From Flavobacterium gilvum (GTDB lineage Bacteria; Bacteroidota; Bacteroidia; Flavobacteriales; Flavobacteriaceae), in assembly GCF_001761465.1 (NCBI RefSeq), contig NZ_CP017479.1, positions 4,030,001-4,094,000 of the forward strand: 64,000 nucleotides of DNA, written 5' to 3'. The first letter of the stretch is position 1. The number at the start of each line of letters is the position of its first letter. This document shows, piece by piece, positions 43,387 to 53,345 of this stretch. The notes below the pieces were generated by a model that saw only the letters and a program-made list of their open reading frames with translations, was not told the origin of the DNA and did not search any database. The position numbers and the translations under genes are program-made.

Positions 43387-45732
43387 ATGAAAGGCACTAA
43401 AAATCTTCTTTTTTTAATACTCTGCATTTTCTCAACTTCAGTAAAAGCGCAGTTTATCACAGTAGATGACAACAAAACTGCCCAACAACTGGTTGAGAAT
43501 GTTTTGGTCAAAAGTACTTGTGCCAATGTTTCAAATTTCAATGCAACGGGAGACAGGTTTACCCCAGGCCGAAATAGTTATGGCTATTTCAATGCCGACA
43601 CTAGTAATTTCCCTCTTAGAGAAGGTGTTATATTAGCAACCTCAACCAGTAGAGCTGCAAGAGGCCCTTATACAGCCAATTCAGGAGGAGGGAATTCTGA
43701 ATGGAAAGGTGATTCTGATTTAGATCTAGCATTAGGTATTCACAGCATTAACGCCACGGTTCTTGAATTTGATTTTGTCCCATTAACTAGTGCTATTAGT
43801 TTTAATTATATTTTTGCATCAAATGAATACCAAAAAGATTTTTCTTGTAAGTACTCAGATGCATTTGCTTTTTTGATTAAGGAAAAAGGAACTACCGATA
43901 ATTATAAAAATATCGCAGTAATCCCAGGAACAACAACTCCAGTGTCTTCCAAAAATATTCATCCTACAATAATTGATGACCCCTCAACACCGGTTCCTGG
44001 TCCTGTTGAAAATGGTTGTCCTGCTATAAACGAAACCCTTTTTGGAAATTATAATACCATTACCTCTTCGAGTCCTATTAATTATAACGGTCAAACCAAA
44101 ACACTAAACGCTTATGCCGATGTAGTCATCGGTAAAACATATCATATCAAATTAGTAATTGCCGATGACAATTCCGAATTATATGACTCAGCCGTTTTTC
44201 TAGAAGCGGGAAGTTTTACTGCTGATATTGACTTAGGTCCTGATCGTACTGCTGCAACAAATAATCCTTTGTGTTATGGCGATAGTTTTACTATTGACAC
44301 AAAACTTCCTTTAACTTACGCTTATGAATGGTATAAAGATGGTTCAACAATCCCTATGCCTGGTGAAAACAAACCAAGCCTTACTGTTACAACTCCCGGC
44401 ACTTACAAAGTCAAAGTCCCTTTGTTACCTGCTGCTTGTACTGCCGAAGATGAGATAAAAATAGAATATGCGCCTCAAATTGTTTTAAATAATTCCACCC
44501 TTTACCAATGTGACGATAACGGTGACGGAATTTCAGTATTTAATTTAACAAAAGCAGATAACATCATTAAAAACAATAATCCTTCATTGACAAAACTAGT
44601 TTATTATAAATCAATGGCTGATGCCCAAAATGAAACAAATCCTATTCTGAATACAACTTCGTATGTTAATTCGGTGCCAAATGAAACGCTTGTCGCCAAA
44701 GTTAGCAATGCATTTAATTGCTTCGATTATGCCCAATTGAATCTAGTAATTTCCAACAATGCCATTTCACCACAAAATCCAATACAGAGTTGTGATAATG
44801 ATGCAACGCAGGACGGATTAACCCAATTTGATTTGAATGCCAAAGTCACTCCACAAGTCATTAATGGACTGCCTTCTGGCTTAGTAGTTGAATATTATCT
44901 AAATCAAACGGATGCCATTGCACAAAAAAACCAATTACCAAATCTTTTTACCAATACGATTGCAAATCAGCAAACTATTTATGCCCGAATCGTAAATGGC
45001 ACCGATTGTTACAAAATAACTCCAGAAACACTGGTTGTAAACGTTTTTAACCCAAACGATTTTCAAGACGAAAGCTCTTTTATTTGTGAAAATTCGACTG
45101 AAACATTAACTATTCAAAGCGGATTTACCAGTTATTTATGGAGCAATGGCTCAACAACAAACACAACAACCGTGATCGCTCCCGGCGAATATACTGTTAC
45201 CGTGACCAACTCAGCAGGTTGCCAAAAAACAAAAAAATACATTGTAAATCCTTCAAGTATCGGAACTATAACCAATGCAGCTGTATCTGATTTTGCAGGC
45301 AATGATAATTCTGTCACCATTTCGTATTCCGGCAAGGGAGATTACGAATTTTCATTGGACGGGAATTTGTATCAGGACAGTCCCGTTTTTAATGGACTCA
45401 GCCCTGGAATGTATTGGGCAACCACAAATGACAAAAATGGCTGTGGTATCTCGGCTCCCTATCAAATCTATGTACTTGATTATCCTCGTTTTTTCACTCC
45501 AAATAATGATGGATTCAACGATACTTGGAAGATTAAAAACCTTGATCTCCTACCAAAATCGTCAATTACTATTTTTGACCGCTACGGAAAATTGCTAAAA
45601 CAACTTAATGAGCCGAATACTGGATGGAACGGCTTTTACTTAGGTCGAGAATTACCTTCTGACGATTATTGGTTTGCCTTAACCTTTGAAGACGGAAAAA
45701 CAATAAAAGGTCATTTTTCTTTGAAAAGATAA
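43387..45732 (+). CDS. T9SS type B cargo protein with choice-of-anchor L domain
   Basis: The 781-aa protein has a signal peptide ending TSVKAQ and a choice-of-anchor L domain (about 30-280; LEFDFVPLTSAISFNYIFASNEY...FLIKEK). Ig-like and PKD-like segments follow, and the type B C-terminal sorting domain starts [18 protein letters not shown] and ends YWFALTFEDGKTIKGHFSLKR. Such proteins cross the outer membrane through the type IX system with help from PorV/SprF-like partners and are often adhesins. The same CTD occurs on the next gene, so both use the same route. Confidence 0.93.
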   Translation: MKGTKNLLFLILCIFSTSVKAQFITVDDNKTAQQLVENVLVKSTCANVSNFNATGDRFTPGRNSYGYFNADTSNFPLREGVILATSTSRAARGPYTANSGGGNSEWKGDSDLDLALGIHSINATVLEFDFVPLTSAISFNYIFASNEYQKDFSCKYSDAFAFLIKEKGTTDNYKNIAVIPGTTTPVSSKNIHPTIIDDPSTPVPGPVENGCPAINETLFGNYNTITSSSPINYNGQTKTLNAYADVVIGKTYHIKLVIADDNSELYDSAVFLEAGSFTADIDLGPDRTAATNNPLCYGDSFTIDTKLPLTYAYEWYKDGSTIPMPGENKPSLTVTTPGTYKVKVPLLPAACTAEDEIKIEYAPQIVLNNSTLYQCDDNGDGISVFNLTKADNIIKNNNPSLTKLVYYKSMADAQNETNPILNTTSYVNSVPNETLVAKVSNAFNCFDYAQLNLVISNNAISPQNPIQSCDNDATQDGLTQFDLNAKVTPQVINGLPSGLVVEYYLNQTDAIAQKNQLPNLFTNTIANQQTIYARIVNGTDCYKITPETLVVNVFNPNDFQDESSFICENSTETLTIQSGFTSYLWSNGSTTNTTTVIAPGEYTVTVTNSAGCQKTKKYIVNPSSIGTITNAAVSDFAGNDNSVTISYSGKGDYEFSLDGNLYQDSPVFNGLSPGMYWATTNDKNGCGISAPYQIYVLDYPRFFTPNNDGFNDTWKIKNLDLLPKSSITIFDRYGKLLKQLNEPNTGWNGFYLGRELPSDDYWFALTFEDGKTIKGHFSLKR

Positions 45733-45990
45733 AATTTTTATTTTTAAGTTTTAATCAACTACTCTCAGTTTTTCTGCAAAAGCTTATAATGCGTTAAAAA
45801 ATCATTATATCAATTTGATTCAAAAAACGAATCTCACCCAATTCATTTTAGAACATTAAGAAGAAAAAAATCACATTTAAAAAAAATTTACATTTAAATT
45901 GTTTTTTTTACCAACAAAATCTAAAATTGTTTAATAAAAAACTATTTTTGGTTTCGCTATCCAATTCATTATATAGCAATTGACCAAACT

Positions 45991-48900
45991 ATGAAAACAA
46001 AATTCCCCCTATTGTTAATTCTATTTTGTGCCATAAACTCTTTTGCACAATTTAGTAAAACCCATTACATTCCACCATTAATTTCGTCAAATGGATTAGT
46101 TGCAGACCAACACATATATATATCGACACCTAGTCTCACCAATGTCAATTTCAAAATAATTGCCAATGGGGGAGCTGTAATTAACGGAACTGTAAATAGC
46201 AGTAGCCCGTACTATTATTACGTTGGAACTGGAAGCAATACACAGCTATTCACTCCTACTTCAGGAAAAGTAGACAACCGAGGATATGTGATTGAGGCCG
46301 AAGATTTAATTTATGTCAGCGTCAGAGTCAATGCTGGCTACAATAGCAACAATGGTTCATATAGTCACGCCGGAGGATTGGTTTCCAAAGGAAATAGCGC
46401 ACTGGGAACTACTTTTAGGCTTGGAGCAATGCTTAATCCGCTTTTTGATATGACTTTATTGAACTTTGCTTCGGTTCTAGCCACAGAAAACGGTACAAAA
46501 ATCACGATTTCAAATATTCCAAACGGAACTATTCTTGTTGATGGAACTACGGTTACAGGACCAATAACAGCTATACTAAATAAAAACGAAAGTTATGTGA
46601 TTGCCATGCAAAACAATAATTATGGCGGCACTCCTTCCAATAGTTCCAAGATAATAGGCGGATTAGTGACTTCAGACAAACCTGTTGTAGTCAATTCTGG
46701 CTCTTTTGGCGGAAGCAACAGTGCTATTTCCAGTAGTGGAAGAGATGTTGGCTTTGACCAAATTGTTTCATTAGAAAAAACAGGAAAAGAATATGTATTT
46801 ATAAAAGGACTTGGAACAAATGATTTAGAACGCGTTATTTTGGTTGCCCATTCAGATAACACCCAAATTTTTCTTAACGGTAATACTTCTTCACCATTCA
46901 AGATACTAAATAAAGGAGAATATATTGCTATCGACGGAAGTAATTTCATTAATGGAAATATGTATGTGTCCACAACCGAAAATGTTTTTGCCTATCAATG
47001 TATTGCAGGAACTCCTAATCCGGCTAATCAAAATTTATTTTTTGTACCTCCTATTAACTGTTCGACGCCTAATACCGTAGATAACATTCCACAAATTCAG
47101 TCGATTGGCAATAATTCTTTTAATGGTTATTTGAATGTCGTTACCGAAACTGGAGCTACCGTTTTATTAAACGACAGCCCTATTGGAGTCCCTCCAGTTT
47201 CAATTGAGGGAACATCGGCATTTGTTCGTTATACTGTATCGGGGTTATCAGGGAATATTGCTGTAAAATCAACAAAGCAAGTATATGTTTCCTATTTTGG
47301 AACTAATGGTGCCGCAACCTACGGAGGTTATTATTCTGGTTTTGATTTGAAACCGGAAATTGTAAGCGGTAAAATTGCATTAAATAGCTCGTCCTGTATC
47401 CCGAATGTTTCCTTAAAAATAAACTCTTTATCCTCTTATGATACTTTTGCATGGTATAAAGACGATGTAGTGATACCGGGAGAAATTAAGAATAGCTACA
47501 CTCCTACCCAACCCGGATTTTATCAAGTAAGAGGAAGTATTTCGGGTTGTGTAAGCAATATTTTCTCGGACAAAATTCCGGTAAGTGAATGCCCGATAAA
47601 CATCGACAATGACTTAGCAAATGACAATGTCGATATTGATTATGACAATGACGGAATAACAAATTGTACGGAATCATACGGAAACCTTCCTGTTAATCTT
47701 TCAAATTCCAATTCGGGAACTTTAACAACAGGAACCTATTCTAATACGTTTTCGGGATCAGTTACCAGTTCGGTTCCGGCTGCAGCCGTCCCTTTTGTCG
47801 GTAAAGCAGATGGAAGTTTTGTTACCGAAGTTTTGGCTGGAAAAGGATTTTCGGCAAGCTACAATTTGACTTTTGCTAAACCGATAAATCTGGCATTAGA
47901 ATATGTTTCAAGTTCAAATACAACTGATTTATTAAATTCTGATGCCGAATACATCGTCAATTCAGACATTAACAAAACCATTACGGTATTGAATCCAAAC
48001 AACCAATTATTAATAGACACCAATTATGACGGTGTTTATGAAAGTGGCGTGACACAATTCTCCTCTTTCGAAATTCGTTTTCGACTAAACGGAAGTATTC
48101 CTTTGCCGGCAGGAACTGGTACTTTCCAATTCTTGTCATATCAAACCCAGTCACTCAAAATCACTCACAAAAATCTATTAGAAAATGCCGGAAACAAATC
48201 AACATTCAAACTCACAGCGACTTGTGTACCAAAAGATTCTGATGGAGATGGAGTTCCAGATCAATTGGATTTAGATTCAGATAATGACGGAATTCCAGAT
48301 CTTATCGAAAATCAAGTGAAACCAAAAACACTTTCCAATACAGACACCAATTTGAATGGATTGGATGATATTTTTGAACCACAAATCCCCCCATTAGATA
48401 CTGATAATGATGGAGTTCCTAATTATCTTGATTTGGACAGCGACAATGACGGAATATTCGATATAGTCGAATCAGGAAGCAATGCACCAGACGTTAACAA
48501 AAATGGGATTATTGACACTCCTACATTTGGAACCAATGGATTATCCGATTCATTAGAAACAACTACAGATAGCGGCATTTTAAAATACACCGTTTTGGAC
48601 TCTGATACAGATGGCATAAAAAACTTTACCGAAACAGACAGTGACAATGACGGTTGCAACGATGTCATCGAAGCCGGGTTTTCTGACCCAAATTTTGATG
48701 GCATATTAGGCAACTCGCCTGTTACGGTAAACACCAATGGTGTAGTAACCAGTGGTACAAATGGTTATACGCTACCCAATTCCAACTACATACTTTCAAT
48801 TCCTATCATAATAACCAAACAACCCGAAAACCAAACCGTTTGTGAATCACAAAATGTAACTTTCACTATTGAATCCAATGCAGACAGTTTTCAATGGCAA

Positions 48901-50460
48901 GTTTCTACTGATAGTGGTAACATTTGGAATTCATTGGTAAACAATACTATTTATTCAGGAGTTAAAACTACAGCTGTTACCATCCAAAAAACAACTCTCC
49001 CAATGAATGGTTACCAATATCGTGTACTTTTAAACAGAAACAACAACGCCTGTGGATTAACTTCTGCCAATACGGCGAAACTAAATATTTTAGACTTACC
49101 GGTTTTAAACTCGCCCATTACTATCATTCAATGCGACGATGATACTGATGGAATTTCTAATTTCAACATAACCGAAAAGAACAGTTTTATATCGTCTAAT
49201 TTTTCCAATCAAAAGTTCACCTATTTCACCACTTTGGCTGGAGCAAATACTAACGATTCTTCTGTACTTATTTCAAATCCTCTAGTATTTTCAAGCAGCA
49301 ATAAAAGTATTTGGACAAGAGTTGAAAATTCAAACGGATGTTTTAGCGTAGCTCAATTGGATTTAAAAGTCTCTACAACCCAAATCAATTCAGGTTTTAA
49401 AAGAATATTTAAAGTTTGTGATGATTTTATTGATGCCGTACATGATGACAAAGACGGCATTACTGCATTTAATTTCAGTAGCGTAACAGCCGATATTCAA
49501 GGCATGCTTCCGGCTCCAAGCACAAACTACATTATAAAATACTACGCCAATGAAGCCGATGCTCTGTCAGAAATAAACGCAATTACAAATACTTCAAATT
49601 ATAGAAATACAACTCCAAACCAGCAGGAAATTTGGGTACGCGTCGATAGTAATCTAGACAATGCCTGTTTTGGATTAGGAAATTACGTAACACTCAAAGT
49701 AAATGCAAAACCAAATATAGACATCAACAGTGATCTGAGCGCCAATAAATTAATCTGCTCCAATTTGCCTACTTTTTTTGTCAAACTCAATGCCGGAATT
49801 ATTGGCAATGTTCCAGCCGATACCTACAATTATGTTTGGTCTAAGGATGGAAGCATAATTCCCGGAGAAAACAACGAGACTTTGGATGTCAATGAAGAAG
49901 GAAAATATACCGTCGAAGTATCCAACAAAGAAGACAATAGCTGTAGCAGATCCAGAACCATTACCGTAACAGCCTCAGATATTGCAACACTTAATTCGGT
50001 AAACATATCCGACTTATCGCAATCCAACACTGTTGAAGTAAACACTTCGGGATCTGGAAATTACGATTACAGCATTAATGCTCCAAACGGACCATTTCAA
50101 GATTCCAATTACTTCGAAAACGTCCCTCCAGGCATACTCGAACTTTACATCCATGACAAAAATGGTTGCGGAACCATTTCAAAAACGATTGCAGTACTGG
50201 GAATCCCTAAATTTTTTACTCCAAATAATGATGGTTATAACGACTATTGGAACATCAAAGGAGCAAATGAAATGTTCAATTCCGGGGCCAAAATCTTTAT
50301 TTATGACCGATACGGAAAAGCAATCAAACAAATCTTTGCCTCAAGTAACGGTTGGGACGGAACCTACATTGGCAACCCAATGCCTTCCGATGATTATTGG
50401 TACACCATAAAACTGGATGACGGAAGAGAAGCCAAAGGTCATTTTTCATTGCAAAGATAA
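45991..50460 (+). CDS. Giant T9SS type B cargo protein with TSP3-like repeats
   Basis: At 1489 aa this is the largest gene. It has a signal peptide (ending NSFAQ), then an IgGFc-binding-like N-terminal region (about 30-480, [18 protein letters not shown]). Aspartate-rich thrombospondin type 3 repeats follow (about 750-880: [38 protein letters not shown]), which should bind calcium. Ig-like segments come next, and then the type B CTD ([17 protein letters not shown]...KGHFSLQR). A calcium-stiffened adhesin or gliding-related surface protein is likely. A TATTTTTG box lies at 45943-45950; the 258-bp gap before the gene holds nothing else. Confidence 0.92.
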   Translation: MKTKFPLLLILFCAINSFAQFSKTHYIPPLISSNGLVADQHIYISTPSLTNVNFKIIANGGAVINGTVNSSSPYYYYVGTGSNTQLFTPTSGKVDNRGYVIEAEDLIYVSVRVNAGYNSNNGSYSHAGGLVSKGNSALGTTFRLGAMLNPLFDMTLLNFASVLATENGTKITISNIPNGTILVDGTTVTGPITAILNKNESYVIAMQNNNYGGTPSNSSKIIGGLVTSDKPVVVNSGSFGGSNSAISSSGRDVGFDQIVSLEKTGKEYVFIKGLGTNDLERVILVAHSDNTQIFLNGNTSSPFKILNKGEYIAIDGSNFINGNMYVSTTENVFAYQCIAGTPNPANQNLFFVPPINCSTPNTVDNIPQIQSIGNNSFNGYLNVVTETGATVLLNDSPIGVPPVSIEGTSAFVRYTVSGLSGNIAVKSTKQVYVSYFGTNGAATYGGYYSGFDLKPEIVSGKIALNSSSCIPNVSLKINSLSSYDTFAWYKDDVVIPGEIKNSYTPTQPGFYQVRGSISGCVSNIFSDKIPVSECPINIDNDLANDNVDIDYDNDGITNCTESYGNLPVNLSNSNSGTLTTGTYSNTFSGSVTSSVPAAAVPFVGKADGSFVTEVLAGKGFSASYNLTFAKPINLALEYVSSSNTTDLLNSDAEYIVNSDINKTITVLNPNNQLLIDTNYDGVYESGVTQFSSFEIRFRLNGSIPLPAGTGTFQFLSYQTQSLKITHKNLLENAGNKSTFKLTATCVPKDSDGDGVPDQLDLDSDNDGIPDLIENQVKPKTLSNTDTNLNGLDDIFEPQIPPLDTDNDGVPNYLDLDSDNDGIFDIVESGSNAPDVNKNGIIDTPTFGTNGLSDSLETTTDSGILKYTVLDSDTDGIKNFTETDSDNDGCNDVIEAGFSDPNFDGILGNSPVTVNTNGVVTSGTNGYTLPNSNYILSIPIIITKQPENQTVCESQNVTFTIESNADSFQWQVSTDSGNIWNSLVNNTIYSGVKTTAVTIQKTTLPMNGYQYRVLLNRNNNACGLTSANTAKLNILDLPVLNSPITIIQCDDDTDGISNFNITEKNSFISSNFSNQKFTYFTTLAGANTNDSSVLISNPLVFSSSNKSIWTRVENSNGCFSVAQLDLKVSTTQINSGFKRIFKVCDDFIDAVHDDKDGITAFNFSSVTADIQGMLPAPSTNYIIKYYANEADALSEINAITNTSNYRNTTPNQQEIWVRVDSNLDNACFGLGNYVTLKVNAKPNIDINSDLSANKLICSNLPTFFVKLNAGIIGNVPADTYNYVWSKDGSIIPGENNETLDVNEEGKYTVEVSNKEDNSCSRSRTITVTASDIATLNSVNISDLSQSNTVEVNTSGSGNYDYSINAPNGPFQDSNYFENVPPGILELYIHDKNGCGTISKTIAVLGIPKFFTPNNDGYNDYWNIKGANEMFNSGAKIFIYDRYGKAIKQIFASSNGWDGTYIGNPMPSDDYWYTIKLDDGREAKGHFSLQR

Positions 50461-50477
50461 AATTCATTGGGGCGTGC

Positions 50478-50753
50478 CCCCGTTGAGAAAATGGGCTTAC
50501 TTATAGTAACGCATAGAAAGCCCATTTCCACAACGGGGTCGGGCTATCCGTTTCAATCTTTTTTATTATTCCGCTATCGCTTCATAATAAAAAAGGATTT
50601 CCACTACTATCCCTCACGCGCAATGTCATTAAGTTAAGCGTTTTTCATGTCATTTCGACGAAGGAGAAATCACATAACGTGAGTCACTAGTGAGATTCCT
50701 CGTGCCTCGGAATGACAAAACGATGGTTTTATATCCTTAACTTGATGACATTG
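50478..50753. repeat. Cluster of three palindromic repeats in the 50461-50890 gap
   Basis: Three inverted repeats follow one another. 50478-50498 faces 50518-50538 (21 bp, two mismatches, core CCCCGTTG). 50555-50570 faces 50584-50599. 50621-50638 faces 50736-50753 (18 bp, core AATGTCATTAAGTTAAG), and this last pair encloses a further palindrome with GTCATTTCGACGAAGGAG. The outer arm is shared with 33639 and the inner with 35160. No gene is present. The remaining 50754-50890 holds only a weak promoter region. Confidence 0.85.
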
Positions 50754-50890
50754 CCCTCACACGCTCACTGCCAATAAAGAGCATTTTCTTTTCAACCCTA
50801 CACTTTTGATTACGCAAAAACCTACAGCTGGCATGGATTTTGCCTCAAAAAATTTATTTTATATATTAAATGCTTTTTAAACAAACAACT

Positions 50891-51310
50891 ATGTTAAAAC
50901 ACTTCATCCCAATCCTAGTATTCATTTCTAGTTTTGGATTTGCCCAAAATGCAGATCTTACTGTTTCAGTTTCAGATTTAAAAAACAATACCGGATCACT
51001 TACCGCCGAATTGTACAATACCAAAGAAAAATTCCTCAAAACACCTTATAAGATTGCCTCTTCTCCAATTAAATCCAACACCGCTTCGGTTACTTTTACA
51101 GGAATCCCAAAAGGAGAATATACCGTTCTTGTATATCATGACATAAACAAAAACGGAAAACTAGACAAATACATCATCGGAATGCCCAAAGAACCTGTTG
51201 CCTGTTCCAACAATGCAAAAGGATTCATGGGACCTCCAAAATATGATGATGCCAAATTCACCGTTACTGCCGATTCTAAAATCAATATTATAATGACAAA
51301 GGCTCATTAA
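50891..51310 (+). CDS. DUF2141 exported protein
   Basis: The 139-aa protein has a signal peptide (LKHFIPILVFISSFGFAQ) and the DUF2141 beta-sandwich pattern: DLTVSVSDLKNNTGSLTAELYNTKEKFLKTP, FTGIPKGEYTVLVYHDINKNGKLDKYIIGMPKEP and GFMGPPKYDDAKF. The family is common in Bacteroidota and Proteobacteria and its function is unknown. The ATG at 50891 is preferred over 50870, which would place seven polar residues before the signal peptide. Confidence 0.87.
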   Translation: MLKHFIPILVFISSFGFAQNADLTVSVSDLKNNTGSLTAELYNTKEKFLKTPYKIASSPIKSNTASVTFTGIPKGEYTVLVYHDINKNGKLDKYIIGMPKEPVACSNNAKGFMGPPKYDDAKFTVTADSKINIIMTKAH

Positions 51311-51324
51311 TCCCAAAAAACAAA

Positions 51325-51352
51325 AAACCCATTCAAATCAATGAATGGGTTT
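51325..51352. terminator. Bidirectional terminator between DUF2141 gene and typA
   Basis: An 11-bp stem (AAACCCATTCA/TGAATGGGTTT, 6-nt loop) with A-rich left and T-rich right flanks, between convergent genes. Confidence 0.85.
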
Positions 51353-51374
51353 CTTGTTTTATAAAAAGTGTTTA

Positions 51375-53171
51375 TTAGAATTTAAATCTTTTTCTATCTG
51401 TTTCAGATAAATATATTTTTCTCAAACGAAGTGATTTTGGAGTTACCTCTACATATTCGTCTTTTTGAATATATTCTAAAGCTTCCTCCAAAGAGAATTT
51501 GATAGCAGGAATAATTCTTGCTTTATCATCTGCTCCAGAAGAACGTACGTTTGAAAGTTTTTTCGTTTTTGTAACATTAACAGTCATATCGTCGCTACGA
51601 GTGTTTTCACCAATAACCTGACCTTCATAAATATCCTCGTTTGGATCAACAAAGAATTTACCACGATCCTGCAATTTATCGATAGAATAAGGAATCGCTT
51701 TTCCATTTTCCATAGAAATCAAAGAACCATTGTTACGCCCAGGAATTTCACCTTTGTATGGTTCGTATCCAATAAATCGGTGCGACATGATAGCTTCACC
51801 TGCAGTTGCAGTCAATAATTGGTTACGCAAACCGATGATTCCACGAGATGGTATGTTGAATTTTACAATCATACGGTCTCCTTTCCCTTCCATACTCAAC
51901 ATTTCACCTTTACGGATAGAAACAAACTCTACCGCTCTACCTGAAAGCGTTTCTGGTAAATCAATTGTCAATTCTTCAATCGGCTCACATTTCACACCAT
52001 CAATTTCTTTGATAATAACTTGTGGTTGACCAATTTGCAACTCATACCCTTCTCTTCTCATTGTTTCGATAAGAACAGACAAGTGTAATACACCACGACC
52101 AAAAACCATGAATTTATCAGCAGAATCAGTTTCTCCCAATTTCATAGCTAGGTTTTTTTCCAACTCTTTTGTCAATCTTTCTCTAATGTGGCGAGAAGTT
52201 ACAAACTTACCTTCTTTTCCAAAGAAAGGAGAATCGTTAATCGTGAACAACATACTCATTGTAGGCTCATCGATAGCGATTGTTTGCAATGCTTCAGGAT
52301 TTTCAAAATCGGCAATAGTATCTCCAATTTCAAAACCTTCGATACCAACAATAGCACAAATATCCCCAGCTACAACCTCCTCTACTTTTTTACGTCCAAG
52401 ACCTTCAAAAGTATGTAATTCTTTAATTCTTGATTTTATAACTTTACCATCTCTTTTTACCAAAGAGATCGGCATTCCCTCTTTTAAAACACCTCTTTCC
52501 AAACGACCGATTGCGATACGTCCTGTAAAAGAAGAGAAATCCAAAGAAGTAATCAACATTTGTGGAGTTCCTTCAGATACTTTTGGAGCAGGCACATTTG
52601 AAATTACCATATCCAATAGTGGCTCAATATTTTCTGTTTGATTTTCCCAGTGGTCAGACATCCAGTTATTCTTAGCAGAACCATAAACTGTTGGGAAATC
52701 CAACTGCCATTCTTGAGCGCCCAATTCAAACATTAAGTCGAAAACTTTTTCATGAACTTCTTCGGGAGTACAGTTTTCTTTATCAACTTTATTGATAACA
52801 ACACATGGTTTTAATCCTAAATCAATTGCTTTTTGCAATACAAAACGAGTTTGTGGCATTGGTCCTTCAAAAGCATCTACCAATAAACAAACACCATCAG
52901 CCATATTCAATACACGCTCAACCTCTCCACCAAAATCGGCGTGGCCAGGAGTATCGATAATATTAATTTTGGTACCTTTATATACTACAGAAACATTCTT
53001 AGAAGTAATAGTAATACCTCTTTCACGTTCTAAGTCATTGTTATCAAGGATCAAATCACCTGTATTTTCGTTTTCACGAAATAATTGACAGTGATACATA
53101 ATTTTATCAACCAAAGTTGTTTTACCGTGATCGACGTGGGCAATAATTGCAATGTTTCTAATAGCTTCCAT
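51375..53171 (-). CDS. typA: Translational GTPase TypA/BipA
   Basis: At 598 aa this is full-length BipA. G1 is AHVDHGKTTLVDK, G2 region ERGITITSK, G3 DTPGHADFGGEVERVL, G4 VINKVDKENC; then domains II, III and V, and the C-terminal domain containing RNQLLTATAGEAIMSHRF. It binds the 70S ribosome and assists 50S assembly and stress or cold growth. A TACATTTG -7 box followed by C (53198-53191) lies about 20 nt before the start. Confidence 0.96.
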   Translation of the reverse strand: MEAIRNIAIIAHVDHGKTTLVDKIMYHCQLFRENENTGDLILDNNDLERERGITITSKNVSVVYKGTKINIIDTPGHADFGGEVERVLNMADGVCLLVDAFEGPMPQTRFVLQKAIDLGLKPCVVINKVDKENCTPEEVHEKVFDLMFELGAQEWQLDFPTVYGSAKNNWMSDHWENQTENIEPLLDMVISNVPAPKVSEGTPQMLITSLDFSSFTGRIAIGRLERGVLKEGMPISLVKRDGKVIKSRIKELHTFEGLGRKKVEEVVAGDICAIVGIEGFEIGDTIADFENPEALQTIAIDEPTMSMLFTINDSPFFGKEGKFVTSRHIRERLTKELEKNLAMKLGETDSADKFMVFGRGVLHLSVLIETMRREGYELQIGQPQVIIKEIDGVKCEPIEELTIDLPETLSGRAVEFVSIRKGEMLSMEGKGDRMIVKFNIPSRGIIGLRNQLLTATAGEAIMSHRFIGYEPYKGEIPGRNNGSLISMENGKAIPYSIDKLQDRGKFFVDPNEDIYEGQVIGENTRSDDMTVNVTKTKKLSNVRSSGADDKARIIPAIKFSLEEALEYIQKDEYVEVTPKSLRLRKIYLSETDRKRFKF

Positions 53172-53190
53172 CTGTGATTTTTAATGGGTG

Positions 53191-53217
53191 CAAATGTACA
53201 CTTTATTTTAACACAAA
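53191..53217 (-). promoter_or_regulatory. Promoter of typA
   Basis: On the minus strand TTTG (53217-53214), 15 nt, TACATTTG (53198-53191) followed by C. The spacer is slightly short of the usual 17-23. Confidence 0.6.
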
Positions 53218-53332
53218 AAACATTTACGCAATTCTTTGATATTACACTAACATATAAGCACTTATTCCCTATTAAATTTTATTTGAGTCTAATTAATTTA
53301 TATAGAAATTTCAAATTTTAACATTTATTAAT

Positions 53333-53340
53333 TATATTTG
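53333..53340 (+). promoter_or_regulatory. -7 box immediately upstream of the PAS kinase gene
   Basis: TATATTTG ends 5 nt before the ATG at 53346, the same arrangement as for 43387. No -33 TTG at normal spacing. It implies a nearly leaderless mRNA. Confidence 0.45.
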
Positions 53341-53345
53341 GTTCA

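Noticed and set aside
52108..52641. Long open frame (177 codons) antisense to typA
   Set aside because: Fully inside a conserved GTPase gene; a product of codon bias.
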